Assembly (NCBI RefSeq): GCF_902497775.2
Contig: NZ_OZ024668.1
Location: forward strand, 4,882,326 to 4,946,325
Length of the DNA stretch: 64,000 bases
Origin: Pseudomonas fluorescens
GTDB lineage: Bacteria > Pseudomonadota > Gammaproteobacteria > Pseudomonadales > Pseudomonadaceae
Direction of reading: 5' to 3'
The notes below the pieces were generated by a model. It made no database searches, had not been told where the DNA came from, and was given only the letters and a program-made list of their open reading frames with translations. This document shows, piece by piece, positions 19,345 to 27,479 of this stretch; positions within the stretch are counted from its first letter, which is position 1; each line of letters begins with the position of its first letter. The position numbers and the translations under genes are program-made.

Positions 19345-20118
19345 TCAATTCCCAAGAAAGCCAATACCGACTCCCACTGCCAAGCCGATCAACAACGTCA
19401 CTGCCAGCTTGACCCGCTCGCGCTGACGCCGGCGGGCTTTACGCTGACGCTCTTCAGGCAGGCTCACGTGCATGCCAAAGCCGGTGTGCAACACGGCATC
19501 GCCTTCCAGGCTCACACCGGTCAGGTTCAACTCGGCATAGCGTTTTGACAGTGCCTTTTCACCAGCATAGGCGGCGAACGGCGCGCAGCGCTGATAATCG
19601 CTCAAGCGGCGCAGACCCGGGTTCAGCGAGAAGCTTTGCCATTCAGGTTTGTCCGACAGCAACGGATAGCAGGGAACGCCGGCAATCACCTGGCGCTCGC
19701 CAAGGTGGATATAAGGGCTGTGCAGTTTCAGGTCGTAGACATAACTGCGCAACCAGACCTGGAGCAGTTCGGGGCTGACCGCCAGGATCGCCTGGGAGTC
19801 TTCGACAAATCCAGGCCGGTAGAACTCCCAATCATCCTCGCAGTGAAAGATGTAAGGAGTGTTTACATGGCTGTAGGCCAAGTCGATCGAGGCAAGCTGC
19901 CCCAGTTTCGGGCGATTGACGAAAACCTTGCAATGCGGTTTCCAATGCTCAGGCACAGCCTCGTGAACCGCTTCATCTCCCGAGTCCTCGGTGATGAATA
20001 CTTCACGAATAGGCGCGGTATTGAACCGATCAAAGCTTTCCAGCGTAAGTTTTAACAAATCGAAGCGTCCGCAACTGGTGACAACCAGTGTTACGTCGCT
20101 ATCTTGGCAGAATCGCAC
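19345..20118 (-). CDS. Glycosyltransferase family 2 protein with C-terminal membrane anchor
   Basis: A 257-residue GT-A enzyme. The N-terminus is a typical GT2 nucleotide-sugar-binding region (VTLVVTSCGRFDLLKLTLES) and a DxD-like FHCEDDWEF occurs near residue 95. A very basic stretch (RQRKARRRQRERVK) at about 224-238 is followed by a single hydrophobic helix at the extreme C-terminus, suggesting tethering to the inner membrane. The GTG at 20118 has a strong GGAGG site eight bases upstream. By order in the cluster it could correspond to WapR of P. aeruginosa (PA5000), but the sequence alone does not prove a rhamnosyltransferase. Confidence 0.72.
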   Translation of the reverse strand: MRFCQDSDVTLVVTSCGRFDLLKLTLESFDRFNTAPIREVFITEDSGDEAVHEAVPEHWKPHCKVFVNRPKLGQLASIDLAYSHVNTPYIFHCEDDWEFYRPGFVEDSQAILAVSPELLQVWLRSYVYDLKLHSPYIHLGERQVIAGVPCYPLLSDKPEWQSFSLNPGLRRLSDYQRCAPFAAYAGEKALSKRYAELNLTGVSLEGDAVLHTGFGMHVSLPEERQRKARRRQRERVKLAVTLLIGLAVGVGIGFLGN

Positions 20119-20185
20119 CGGACTCCCTCCCCATAAACTGTATTCAAATGTTCGAGACTACTTCCCTGGCTTCAGGACAGCCGGC

Positions 20186-21142
20186 TCATATGCCCAGTCT
20201 CAAACGCAAGCGTTGCCAACCGGTCAGGGCTGGACGGGGACGAAGAGGTGGCTGCATTTTTTCCACGATGCTACGACCTACCTGAGCAAAGCTGAATTGC
20301 GAAACGGCCAGATCACGGCCGTTGTTGCCAATGCACTCGACCAACTCGGGGTCGGCACGCAACACTTTCAGCTTCTCTTGCAACTGGGCAATGCTGTCAT
20401 AGAGCACCACGTTATGCATGTCTTTCAGGCCCAGGGCGCGATTCTCTGCTTCACCCTGGTCAAAGGCCAGCAAAACGCAGCCACAGGCCATCGCCTCGAA
20501 ATTCTTGATCATGTATTCGCCCATGCCGACATCCGCACTGACAAAAAAGCGGATACGGTTGAGCGTGTCGCAATACTCTTCACCCGATTTGGTGCGGGTC
20601 ACCAGCAGGTTTTCCACCTGCGCCAGTTCGTCGAGCAGCGCTTTGCGGCCACTGTAGGCAACACTGTTGGTACTGCCGACGAACGCCAGTTCGATATCCC
20701 GCTCACGGCCCTGGTCGGCCAGCAACTGCTGGTCATAACCCTTGGGTACGAACTCGGCATCGAAACCCTCCTGACGCAGCCGCTCGCTGACCATGTAACC
20801 GGAACTGATCACCCGCGCCCAGGGCAACTGACGGTAGTGGGTGCTGAACTTGCCAGTGTATTTGCACGGGATGTAGTTCTGATAGGCATCATGTTCGAGG
20901 ATGACCAGATTGGGCACCGTACGAATGAACCCGACTTGGCGAATCTCCTGCTTGAAGCGCAGAAAGAACACGATCCGATCGTACTTGTCGACATCGACTT
21001 CGCGGCGGAAATAGCCACGCAAGTTGCGTTGCTCGTCACTGCTCAGCCAGCGCAGGTCGCAGTCGCAATGCGCTGCAACGCCGTCGTACAAGCGATCAAG
21101 GATTGCTCGCTGCTCTTTCTGCACCAGAAATAGAACTTTCAT
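20186..21142 (-). CDS. ssg: Glycosyltransferase, Ssg/CgeB-like
   Basis: A 318-residue protein with a GT-B-type C-terminal half (SADVGMGEYMIKNFEAMACGCVLLAF) like CgeB-family glycosyltransferases. Its place next to dnpA matches ssg (PA5001), a putative glycosyltransferase reported to affect LPS, exopolysaccharide and cell-surface properties in pseudomonads. The ATG at 21142 is the only good start. It is separated from dnpA upstream by 51 bases and from the GT2 gene by 67, all on the minus strand. Acceptor and donor are not known. The symbol is given on synteny. Confidence 0.65.
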   Translation of the reverse strand: MKVLFLVQKEQRAILDRLYDGVAAHCDCDLRWLSSDEQRNLRGYFRREVDVDKYDRIVFFLRFKQEIRQVGFIRTVPNLVILEHDAYQNYIPCKYTGKFSTHYRQLPWARVISSGYMVSERLRQEGFDAEFVPKGYDQQLLADQGRERDIELAFVGSTNSVAYSGRKALLDELAQVENLLVTRTKSGEEYCDTLNRIRFFVSADVGMGEYMIKNFEAMACGCVLLAFDQGEAENRALGLKDMHNVVLYDSIAQLQEKLKVLRADPELVECIGNNGRDLAVSQFSFAQVGRSIVEKMQPPLRPRPALTGWQRLRLRLGI

Positions 21143-21193
21143 TGTCTTCCTTGCGGCGCTCGGGCCACCGCTTTCAATCTTGCAGTGTCATGC

Positions 21194-22594
21194 TCAGAGA
21201 TCACGACGCCAGAACAGTTCATGGCGACGCACAGCCTTGCGAAAGAATTCGTTCTCGCCATAAGGCGAAGGGCTACGCCCGGCCAGCCAGCGTTGCAGCA
21301 GGCGGCGCAGACGGCGCTTGAACGGTGCAGGCGGCTGCAGGTCGTGCATCATGCCCAGGGCCATGGCCTTGTCGCGCTGGACCGGCAGCTCCAGCAACAG
21401 GCTGTAGGGGGCCCAGGCCTGGGTCGCTTGCAGTTGCGGCGGCAAGGCAACACCTGCACCGCTATCGCCCATGGGCCAGCGGTCATTGTCATGCAGGTGA
21501 TTGGCATAACACAGCAGGGTTTCAGGTTGCCATTCCAGCCCCTGCAGCGCCTCAAGCACCGCAGCCTGGGCGCAGATGTGATCGGGGTGCGGATCGAGGG
21601 TCGGGTGCGGCATCACCAGCACTTGTGGCCGGGCTTTTAGCAACAGCGCTCGCACATCGGCCAGCAGGTTGTTCCAGGTCGGCGCGCCGTCCTGGTCACC
21701 CGGCAGGGTCAGCGGGTTGAACTGACGGAACAGGCGCGTATCGGCAAGCCCGGCCTCGCGTGAAGCCATCGGCTCTGCAGGTGCGGCCTGCATGGCCGGG
21801 AGCTGCAAGCAGAAATACCCAAGCTGCACGCAATGAGACTCCGGCACGCCTGCCCAGCGCGGCACGGCGATACTGTCCCAGGCTCGCAAGCGACCCTTCA
21901 GACACGCAGCCTCGGCCTCTTCCAGGCCCATGCGCTGGTAATGTTCGGCTTCGATTTCACCGGCGGTCAAAGTCACCACCCAGGTTTCCTTGGCCTGACT
22001 GTAAAGGCCAAACGCTGCGAGTTCGGCATCATCGGCATGGGGCGCGATGACCATGACCCGGCGCTGACGAAGATCGGCCCGAGGGCTTACCCACAGCGTT
22101 GCTTCGCCCACCAGGCGGCAATGGCGCCCACGCAGGCGCAGGCGTCCAGCCAGCAACGGCTCGGCCAGCCCGGTCAGGTTCAGGTAGCGCACGCCGTTTA
22201 CGCCCCGCTCGAAAGTCTGAACGTCTTCACTGCCCAGGTTTACCGCTGGATCGAGGAAACGCCCCAGCCAGCTGCTCTTGAGGCGCACCTGCAAGATTAG
22301 CGTTTGGTCACCGCCAAGCTGCAGCGGCGACTGCAGGCGCACAAGGCCATCGACCAGCGTGGCAGGATGGGCCACGCAGTCTGACGGGAACTGATACTGA
22401 TAGTCCTCGGCCGGCGAGTAGAACAGATGATCGGCAAACCACGCCTCATGCGCCACCCACAGCAGCGGCAAAAGCAACAGCGGTAGCCACCACTGGACAA
22501 AAATGCCCAGGGCGAGCAGCACCAACAGGCCGATCAGCAGCCCCAGGCGCTTGTTGCGCCGATGGCGCTTGAGCAACTGCTGCTTGCGACTCAC
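21194..22594 (-). CDS. dnpA: PIG-L family deacetylase DnpA
   Basis: A 466-residue protein with a basic N-terminus, two adjacent hydrophobic helices (about 17-47), a beta-rich middle and a PIG-L domain. The zinc-site motif APHADDAE (His186, Asp188, Asp189) and the distal HPDH are both present. The P. aeruginosa equivalent DnpA (PA5002) is a predicted de-N-acetylase reported to promote antibiotic persistence. The natural substrate is unsettled, probably an LPS or surface sugar. GTG at 22594 is chosen because it overlaps the mig-14 stop (GTGA), pointing to translational coupling; the frame stays open further upstream inside mig-14. Confidence 0.8.
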   Translation of the reverse strand: MSRKQQLLKRHRRNKRLGLLIGLLVLLALGIFVQWWLPLLLLPLLWVAHEAWFADHLFYSPAEDYQYQFPSDCVAHPATLVDGLVRLQSPLQLGGDQTLILQVRLKSSWLGRFLDPAVNLGSEDVQTFERGVNGVRYLNLTGLAEPLLAGRLRLRGRHCRLVGEATLWVSPRADLRQRRVMVIAPHADDAELAAFGLYSQAKETWVVTLTAGEIEAEHYQRMGLEEAEAACLKGRLRAWDSIAVPRWAGVPESHCVQLGYFCLQLPAMQAAPAEPMASREAGLADTRLFRQFNPLTLPGDQDGAPTWNNLLADVRALLLKARPQVLVMPHPTLDPHPDHICAQAAVLEALQGLEWQPETLLCYANHLHDNDRWPMGDSGAGVALPPQLQATQAWAPYSLLLELPVQRDKAMALGMMHDLQPPAPFKRRLRRLLQRWLAGRSPSPYGENEFFRKAVRRHELFWRRDL

Positions 22595-23487
22595 ACCTGA
22601 AACACCGGCACGGGGTTGCACCAACGGTCCTTGTACTCACGATCGGCTCGGCCGAAGGAGAAACGCAGGGGCTTGTTGCGCGCACGGGCGTCTTCCCAGG
22701 CAGCCTGGGTATTGAGGAAGCTCAGTACGCTGCCAGGGCTGAACGCCTTGGTTTGCGGATCAACACCACCGTTGATGTATTCAACGCTGATCCACTCGGG
22801 CGCTTCAACCCGATAGACCAACTGGATGGCAATGGGCGCATCGTCAAGAAACAGCACCGAACCGATCAACAACGTGCGCAGGCGCTCGATCACCTCGGCC
22901 ATGCGCTCGGCACCGGTGGCCGGGAACTCCCAGCGGCGCTGGAACAGGTCGCAGTAGATCGCGGCAAGCTCGGCACTGGAAAAGTCCGTGACCGGCCGCA
23001 CCTGGCCACCCGCCTCTTCCAGCAAACGCAGTTCGCGGCGCTGGTTGTAGCGAAACTTCTTCGACAGGTCTTCCGGTGTACGCGCCATGGCCAGCGCTTC
23101 GGTCTGCGCCTTGAGGTTGGTAAAACGGCCCTGGTTGAGCTCGGACAGGTAGCGTCCGGCGTGGCGCAGCGACGCCTGGGCATCGACAGCGGCCGGCAGG
23201 ATCAGCTCGGCGTTGCCCAGGTCATACAGGCCTTTTTTTCCCTGACGCTTGAGCACATCCTTGGACAACGCCAGATAGCGGCCCCAAGTGGGAATCGCGG
23301 CCTTGAGCTCGCCATTGTGCTCCCACCCCAGGTAACGCACCGGGATCTGTGCAAGGTCAGCCAGCTGTTCGATAACCAGCGGATGGGTGGCAACACTGCC
23401 ACCAAATTTTTGCCAGGCTTGAGCATAGGTTGGCGCATCGATCTGCACCCAGCCACGCTCGCGCCAGCCTTGAATATGGTTGAGCAT
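22591..23487 (-). CDS. mig-14: Mig-14 family protein (FemAB/GNAT-like fold)
   Basis: A 298-residue soluble protein of the Mig-14 family, related to FemAB-type acetyl/aminoacyl transferases. In Salmonella, Mig-14 is an inner-membrane-associated protein needed for resistance to antimicrobial peptides. The RYNQRREL segment and the C-terminal FGRADREYKDRWCNP region are characteristic. The reaction is not established. It overlaps wapH by one base (TGATG) and dnpA by four, so these genes are translated as a unit. The order wapH, mig-14, dnpA matches P. aeruginosa PA5004-PA5002. Confidence 0.8.
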   Translation of the reverse strand: MLNHIQGWRERGWVQIDAPTYAQAWQKFGGSVATHPLVIEQLADLAQIPVRYLGWEHNGELKAAIPTWGRYLALSKDVLKRQGKKGLYDLGNAELILPAAVDAQASLRHAGRYLSELNQGRFTNLKAQTEALAMARTPEDLSKKFRYNQRRELRLLEEAGGQVRPVTDFSSAELAAIYCDLFQRRWEFPATGAERMAEVIERLRTLLIGSVLFLDDAPIAIQLVYRVEAPEWISVEYINGGVDPQTKAFSPGSVLSFLNTQAAWEDARARNKPLRFSFGRADREYKDRWCNPVPVFQV

Positions 23488-24617
23488 CAAGCCTCCGCCG
23501 TCAGCGCACGAACGTGCGGCAGTTGCCAGAAGGCCTCGCGTACCGCGGCATCGGAGAAACGCTCACGCAGCCGCACCAGCATATGCTCGGCACACTCCTG
23601 GCGTTGCCCTGCATCCAGCGCCGCCAGGTGCTGCAAACCTTGTCCCAGGCGCTCGGCGTCGCCCAGCGGGAACAGGATGCCGACACCCTCGACCACCTCG
23701 ACCGCACCACCACAGGCCGTGGCCAGCAGCGGCACGCCGGCGACCATGGCTTCAAGCAGCACCATGCCGAATGGCTCATGATCAGAGCTCAAGGCGAAGG
23801 CATCGAAAGCGCGGAAGTAGCGGCGGGCGTCAGGCACCTGGCCGAGAAAGTCCACCTGCCCAGCAATGCCGAGCGCGGCGGCCTGATCCTTGAGCGCTTG
23901 CTCAAGACGGCCCTTGCCAAGGATTGCCAGGCGCGCGCCAGCCGGCAGTTGCGGCTGGGCCTGGGCAAAGCCACGCAACAAAGTGGCCTGGTCCTTGTCC
24001 GGATGCAGGCGGCCGACATTGCCGACGATCCATGCCTGCGGGTCCAGGCCCAAGGCCTCGCGCGCTTGCGCGGCGGGCACCTGGCTGGCCTGCAGCGCCT
24101 CGATATCGATGCGGTTGTAGAGGGTCTGGATACGCTCGACCGGCCACTTGGGCAGGCATTTGCGCATGTCGTCACGCACCGCATCAGAAACGCCGAGCAG
24201 GCTCAGGCGCTTGCTGAACAGGTTGGCAAACAGCTGGCGGCTGCCACGCAGGTAGTCACCAAAAGCGTGATGCACGCCAACCACCGGCAAGCGGCTGCCG
24301 AGCAAGGCGATATAGATCGGCTTGAAGCGGTGCGCGATGCAGAAGCTGAACTGGCGGCTGGCGACGATCCGCCGCAATGCGCGGATCGCCCCCAGCTTCA
24401 GGCCACGGATTGCCTTGGAGCTGAACTCGAGGAAGATCACCTCATCCGAGGCGCAGCCCGCCGCTACCTGAGGATCGGCGGCGCCAGTAAGGAACACCGT
24501 GGTGACCTTGTAACCGCTGCCGGCGAACAGGCTGGCGTACTGGCGCGCGCAATCCAGAAACGGACCGTCATAACCATGACAGAACTGCAGGACGCGTTTT
24601 TCAGCCCTGGACGTCAT
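23487..24617 (-). CDS. wapH: LPS core glycosyltransferase WapH
   Basis: A 376-residue GT4-type glycosyltransferase. The N-terminal half binds acceptor and the C-terminal half shows VGNVGRLHPDKDQATLL and the DHEPFGMVLLEA motif with its conserved E-x7-E. WapH of P. aeruginosa is assigned as a core glucosyltransferase, and the neighbours wapO, mig-14 and dnpA support the same identity here. The ATG at 24617 lies 17 bases inside the end of wapO, an overlap that couples the two. The donor sugar in this strain's core may differ from that in P. aeruginosa. Confidence 0.8.
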   Translation of the reverse strand: MTSRAEKRVLQFCHGYDGPFLDCARQYASLFAGSGYKVTTVFLTGAADPQVAAGCASDEVIFLEFSSKAIRGLKLGAIRALRRIVASRQFSFCIAHRFKPIYIALLGSRLPVVGVHHAFGDYLRGSRQLFANLFSKRLSLLGVSDAVRDDMRKCLPKWPVERIQTLYNRIDIEALQASQVPAAQAREALGLDPQAWIVGNVGRLHPDKDQATLLRGFAQAQPQLPAGARLAILGKGRLEQALKDQAAALGIAGQVDFLGQVPDARRYFRAFDAFALSSDHEPFGMVLLEAMVAGVPLLATACGGAVEVVEGVGILFPLGDAERLGQGLQHLAALDAGQRQECAEHMLVRLRERFSDAAVREAFWQLPHVRALTAEA

Positions 24618-26358
24618 AAGTGTCCGCGCCGTCCTTGACCACCAGGATGTCTTCCATGATCAGGTACTGCAGGTCCGAGCCGAAGAACATGTTCAGCGCA
24701 TCGGTCGGCGAGCAGATCATCGGCTCGCCACGACGGTTGAGCGAGGTGTTCAGCGACACGCCGTTGCCGGTCAGGGTCTCCAGCGCTTTCATCATGTCGT
24801 AGTAGCGCGGATTGTACTCGCGCTTGAGCACCTGGGCCCGCGAGGTGCCGTCTTCGTGGACGACTTCCGGCACGCGGGTCTTCCACTCTTCAGCCACTTC
24901 GAAGGTGAAGGTCATGAACGGCGCCGGGTGATCGATCTTGATCATCTGCGGCGCAACGGTGTCGAGCATCGACGGGCAGAAAGGCCTCCAGCGCTCGCGG
25001 AACTTGATCTGGTGGTTGATGCGGTCGGCAACGCCTTCAACGCTTGGGCAACCGATGATCGAGCGCCCCCCGAGGGCACGCGGGCCGAACTCCATGCGGC
25101 CCTGGAACCAGGCCACCGGGTTGCCATCGACCATGATCTTGGCGATCTGCTCGGGCATGTTCTCCAGCTTGCGCCATTTCGGCTGGCTCGGGTGACGGGC
25201 ACAGGCGGCGATCACGTCTTCGTTGGAGTACGCAGGGCCGAGGTAGACATGCTCCATCTTCTCGACCGGCACGCCACGGGCGTGGGACACATAGGCAGCA
25301 GCACCGACCGCGGTACCGGCGTCACCGGAAGCCGGCTGGACGAACAGTTCCTTGAGGTCAGGACGGGCGATGATCTTCTGGTTGAGCTTGACGTTCAGCG
25401 CGCAACCGCCGGCGAAGGCCAGCTTGCCGGTCTCTTTGAGGATGTCGCCCAGGTAGTGGTCGATCATCTGCAGGGCGAGCTTCTCGAACAGCGCCTGCAT
25501 GCTCGCGGCGTAGTGAATATACGGCTCGTCGGCGATGTCGCCTTCGCGTTTCGGGCCCAGCCACTCGATCAACTTCGGCGAGAAGTAGAAACCCTTGCCC
25601 TTCTCTTTATAACGACGCAGGCCGATGACGTTGGCGTAGTCGGTGTTGATCACCAGCTCGCCGTTCTCGAACGAGGCCAAGCGCGAGAAGTCGTACTTGC
25701 TAGCATCGCCATAAGGCGCCATGCCCATGACCTTGAACTCGCCATCGAGCATTTCGAAGCCGAGGAACTCGGTGATCGCGCCGTACAGGCCACCCAGGGA
25801 GTCCGGATCGAAGAATTCCTTGATCTTGTGGATCTTGCCGTTTTCGCCGTAGCCAAAGAAGGTCGTGGCGTACTCGCCTTTGCCGTCGATACCGAGGATC
25901 GCGGTTTTCTCTTTGAAACCGGAGCAGTGGTAGGCACTGGAGGCATGCGCCAGGTGGTGCTCGACCGGCTCGATCTTGACCTTTTTCGGGTCGAAGCCCA
26001 GCTGCTCCAGGCACCAGACGATCTTCTTGCGGTAGCGCTTGTAGCGACGGTTGCCCATCAGGATGGCGTCGAGGGCGCGATCCGGGGCATACCAGTAACG
26101 CTTGGCGTAGTGCCAGCGAGCCTCGCCGAACAGGCTGATCGGGGCGAACGGGATCGCCACTACGTCAACGTCGGACGGTTTGATACCGGCTTGCTCCAGG
26201 CAGAACTTCGCCGATTCGTAGGGCATGCGGTTCTTTGCATGTTTATCGCGCACGAAGCGCTCTTCTTCAGCGGCGGCAATCAGCTTGCCGTCGATGTACA
26301 GGGCCGCGGAAGGGTCATGACTAAGGGCGCCGGACAGGCCAAGAATCGTCAATGCCAA
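24601..26358 (-). CDS. wapO: Carbamoyltransferase WapO
   Basis: A 585-residue carbamoyltransferase of the TobZ/NodU type. It transfers carbamoyl from carbamoyl phosphate, here probably to O-7 of heptose II in the LPS inner core, the modification known in P. aeruginosa. The N-terminal actin-like domain has the metal-binding VEHHLAHASSAYH motif. The C-terminal YrdC-like domain contains MEFGPRALGGRSI and SLNRRGEPM. No in-frame ATG gives the right N-terminus. TTG at 26358 starts the standard MALTILGLSG sequence and has GAGG eight bases ahead. It heads the wapO-wapH-mig-14-dnpA overlapping run. Confidence 0.88.
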   Translation of the reverse strand: MALTILGLSGALSHDPSAALYIDGKLIAAAEEERFVRDKHAKNRMPYESAKFCLEQAGIKPSDVDVVAIPFAPISLFGEARWHYAKRYWYAPDRALDAILMGNRRYKRYRKKIVWCLEQLGFDPKKVKIEPVEHHLAHASSAYHCSGFKEKTAILGIDGKGEYATTFFGYGENGKIHKIKEFFDPDSLGGLYGAITEFLGFEMLDGEFKVMGMAPYGDASKYDFSRLASFENGELVINTDYANVIGLRRYKEKGKGFYFSPKLIEWLGPKREGDIADEPYIHYAASMQALFEKLALQMIDHYLGDILKETGKLAFAGGCALNVKLNQKIIARPDLKELFVQPASGDAGTAVGAAAYVSHARGVPVEKMEHVYLGPAYSNEDVIAACARHPSQPKWRKLENMPEQIAKIMVDGNPVAWFQGRMEFGPRALGGRSIIGCPSVEGVADRINHQIKFRERWRPFCPSMLDTVAPQMIKIDHPAPFMTFTFEVAEEWKTRVPEVVHEDGTSRAQVLKREYNPRYYDMMKALETLTGNGVSLNTSLNRRGEPMICSPTDALNMFFGSDLQYLIMEDILVVKDGADTYDVQG

Positions 26359-26441
26359 GGGTCTAGCCTCTTCAATCTGTATATATGCACGCAGGCACTT
26401 GGGGCGAGCGGCAGCCAAAGAGCGGGATTATAACGCAAAGC

Positions 26442-26512
26442 GTAGGAGCGGGCTTGCCCCGCGATTGCATACAGTCAGTCATAGCGCATCGCGGGGCAAG
26501 CCCGCTCCTACA
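26442..26512. repeat. Inverted REP pair, GCGGGGCAAGCCCGCTCCTAC family
   Basis: Two inverted copies (26442-26465 and 26488-26512) of the main REP family of this genome lie between the wapO start and the rlmJ stop, separated by 22 bases. The family matches the extragenic palindromes known from P. putida. Confidence 0.9.
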
Positions 26513-26516
26513 GCAG

Positions 26517-27353
26517 CTACTCGGCGATCAACCAATCCATCCGCCAGCTACCCTGGGTCTGCGCCAGCACCTGCGACAGCCACGGCAACAGCGCACGCAG
26601 CTCTTCTTCCAGACCCCACGGCGGGTTGGCGATGGCCAGGCCCGAGCCGTTGAGGCCCTGGGGGCTGTCCTGCGGATGCACATACAGTTCGACCCGCAGC
26701 AGCTTCGGCGCCCCGGTGCTGGTCAGGTCCTGGTAGAAGCGCACCAGCTGGCGCTGGTCCTTGATCGGATACCAGATGGCCGCGACGGTCTGGCGCATGC
26801 GGCTAATGGTCTCTTTCATCGCCTGGGTACAGCGCTTGAGCTCGTCAGCCTGCTCGAACGGTGGGTCGATGAGCATGACCGCGCGTTTTTCCTGCACCGG
26901 CAGCAAGGCCCGCGGCACATGCCACCCCTCGCCCAGGTGCACGGCGACGCGCGGGTCCTTCTTCATGTTGTCCTTGAGCAGGCGACCGTCTTCGGGGTGC
27001 TTCTCGTTGAGCAGCACGCGATCCTGCTGGCGGGCCAGGCGCCGCGCCAGCTCCGGGGAGCCCGGGTAGTAGCGCAGCTCGCCGTCAGGGTTCATCTTGC
27101 GCAGGATGCGCAGGTAGTCTGCAGTAACTTCCGGCAGGTCGTCGCGCCCCCAGAGGCGGCCGATACCTTCCAGCCACTCGCCGGTGCGCGTCGCCTGATC
27201 GCCCTGCAGGTCATAAAGACCCAGGCCGGCATGGGTGTCGAGGTAGGCGAACGACTGCTCCTTGCGTGACATCAACGCGATAAGGCGGGTCAGCACAAGG
27301 TGTTTGAAGACGTCGGCGTGGTTGCCGGCGTGGAAGGCGTGACGATAGTTCAT
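26517..27353 (-). CDS. rlmJ: 23S rRNA (adenine(2030)-N6)-methyltransferase RlmJ
   Basis: A 278-residue SAM-dependent methyltransferase that modifies A2030 of 23S rRNA. The N-terminus MNYRHAFHAGNHADV is diagnostic of the family. The SAM-binding region (AYLDTHAGLGLYDL) and the catalytic motif IDPPFEQ (DPPF type) are visible. Length is typical. It is a single gene between the wapO and putP transcription units, bounded by a REP pair and the putP terminator region. Confidence 0.93.
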   Translation of the reverse strand: MNYRHAFHAGNHADVFKHLVLTRLIALMSRKEQSFAYLDTHAGLGLYDLQGDQATRTGEWLEGIGRLWGRDDLPEVTADYLRILRKMNPDGELRYYPGSPELARRLARQQDRVLLNEKHPEDGRLLKDNMKKDPRVAVHLGEGWHVPRALLPVQEKRAVMLIDPPFEQADELKRCTQAMKETISRMRQTVAAIWYPIKDQRQLVRFYQDLTSTGAPKLLRVELYVHPQDSPQGLNGSGLAIANPPWGLEEELRALLPWLSQVLAQTQGSWRMDWLIAE

Positions 27354-27422
27354 GGCAACTCCTGCAAGACCGCGCAGTTTACCTTGTCCCGCAGGCGACG
27401 TCAGGCGCGGACTGCCAAAACG

Positions 27423-27458
27423 ACAACGGCCCGGCCTCTTGCGAGACCGGGCCGTTGT
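27423..27458 (-). terminator. Rho-independent terminator of putP
   Basis: A perfect 12-bp stem, ACAACGGCCCGG (27423-27434) with its complement (27447-27458), encloses a 12-base loop. On the minus strand it is followed by CGTTTT. It lies 21 bases after the putP stop and is the clearest terminator of that gene. Confidence 0.85.
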
Positions 27459-27479
27459 CAGGCGAAGCTCAACAGGCGA

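Noticed and set aside
24856..26433. 525-codon plus-strand frame over wapO
   Set aside because: Antisense shadow of the carbamoyltransferase gene, which has all its catalytic motifs on the other strand.
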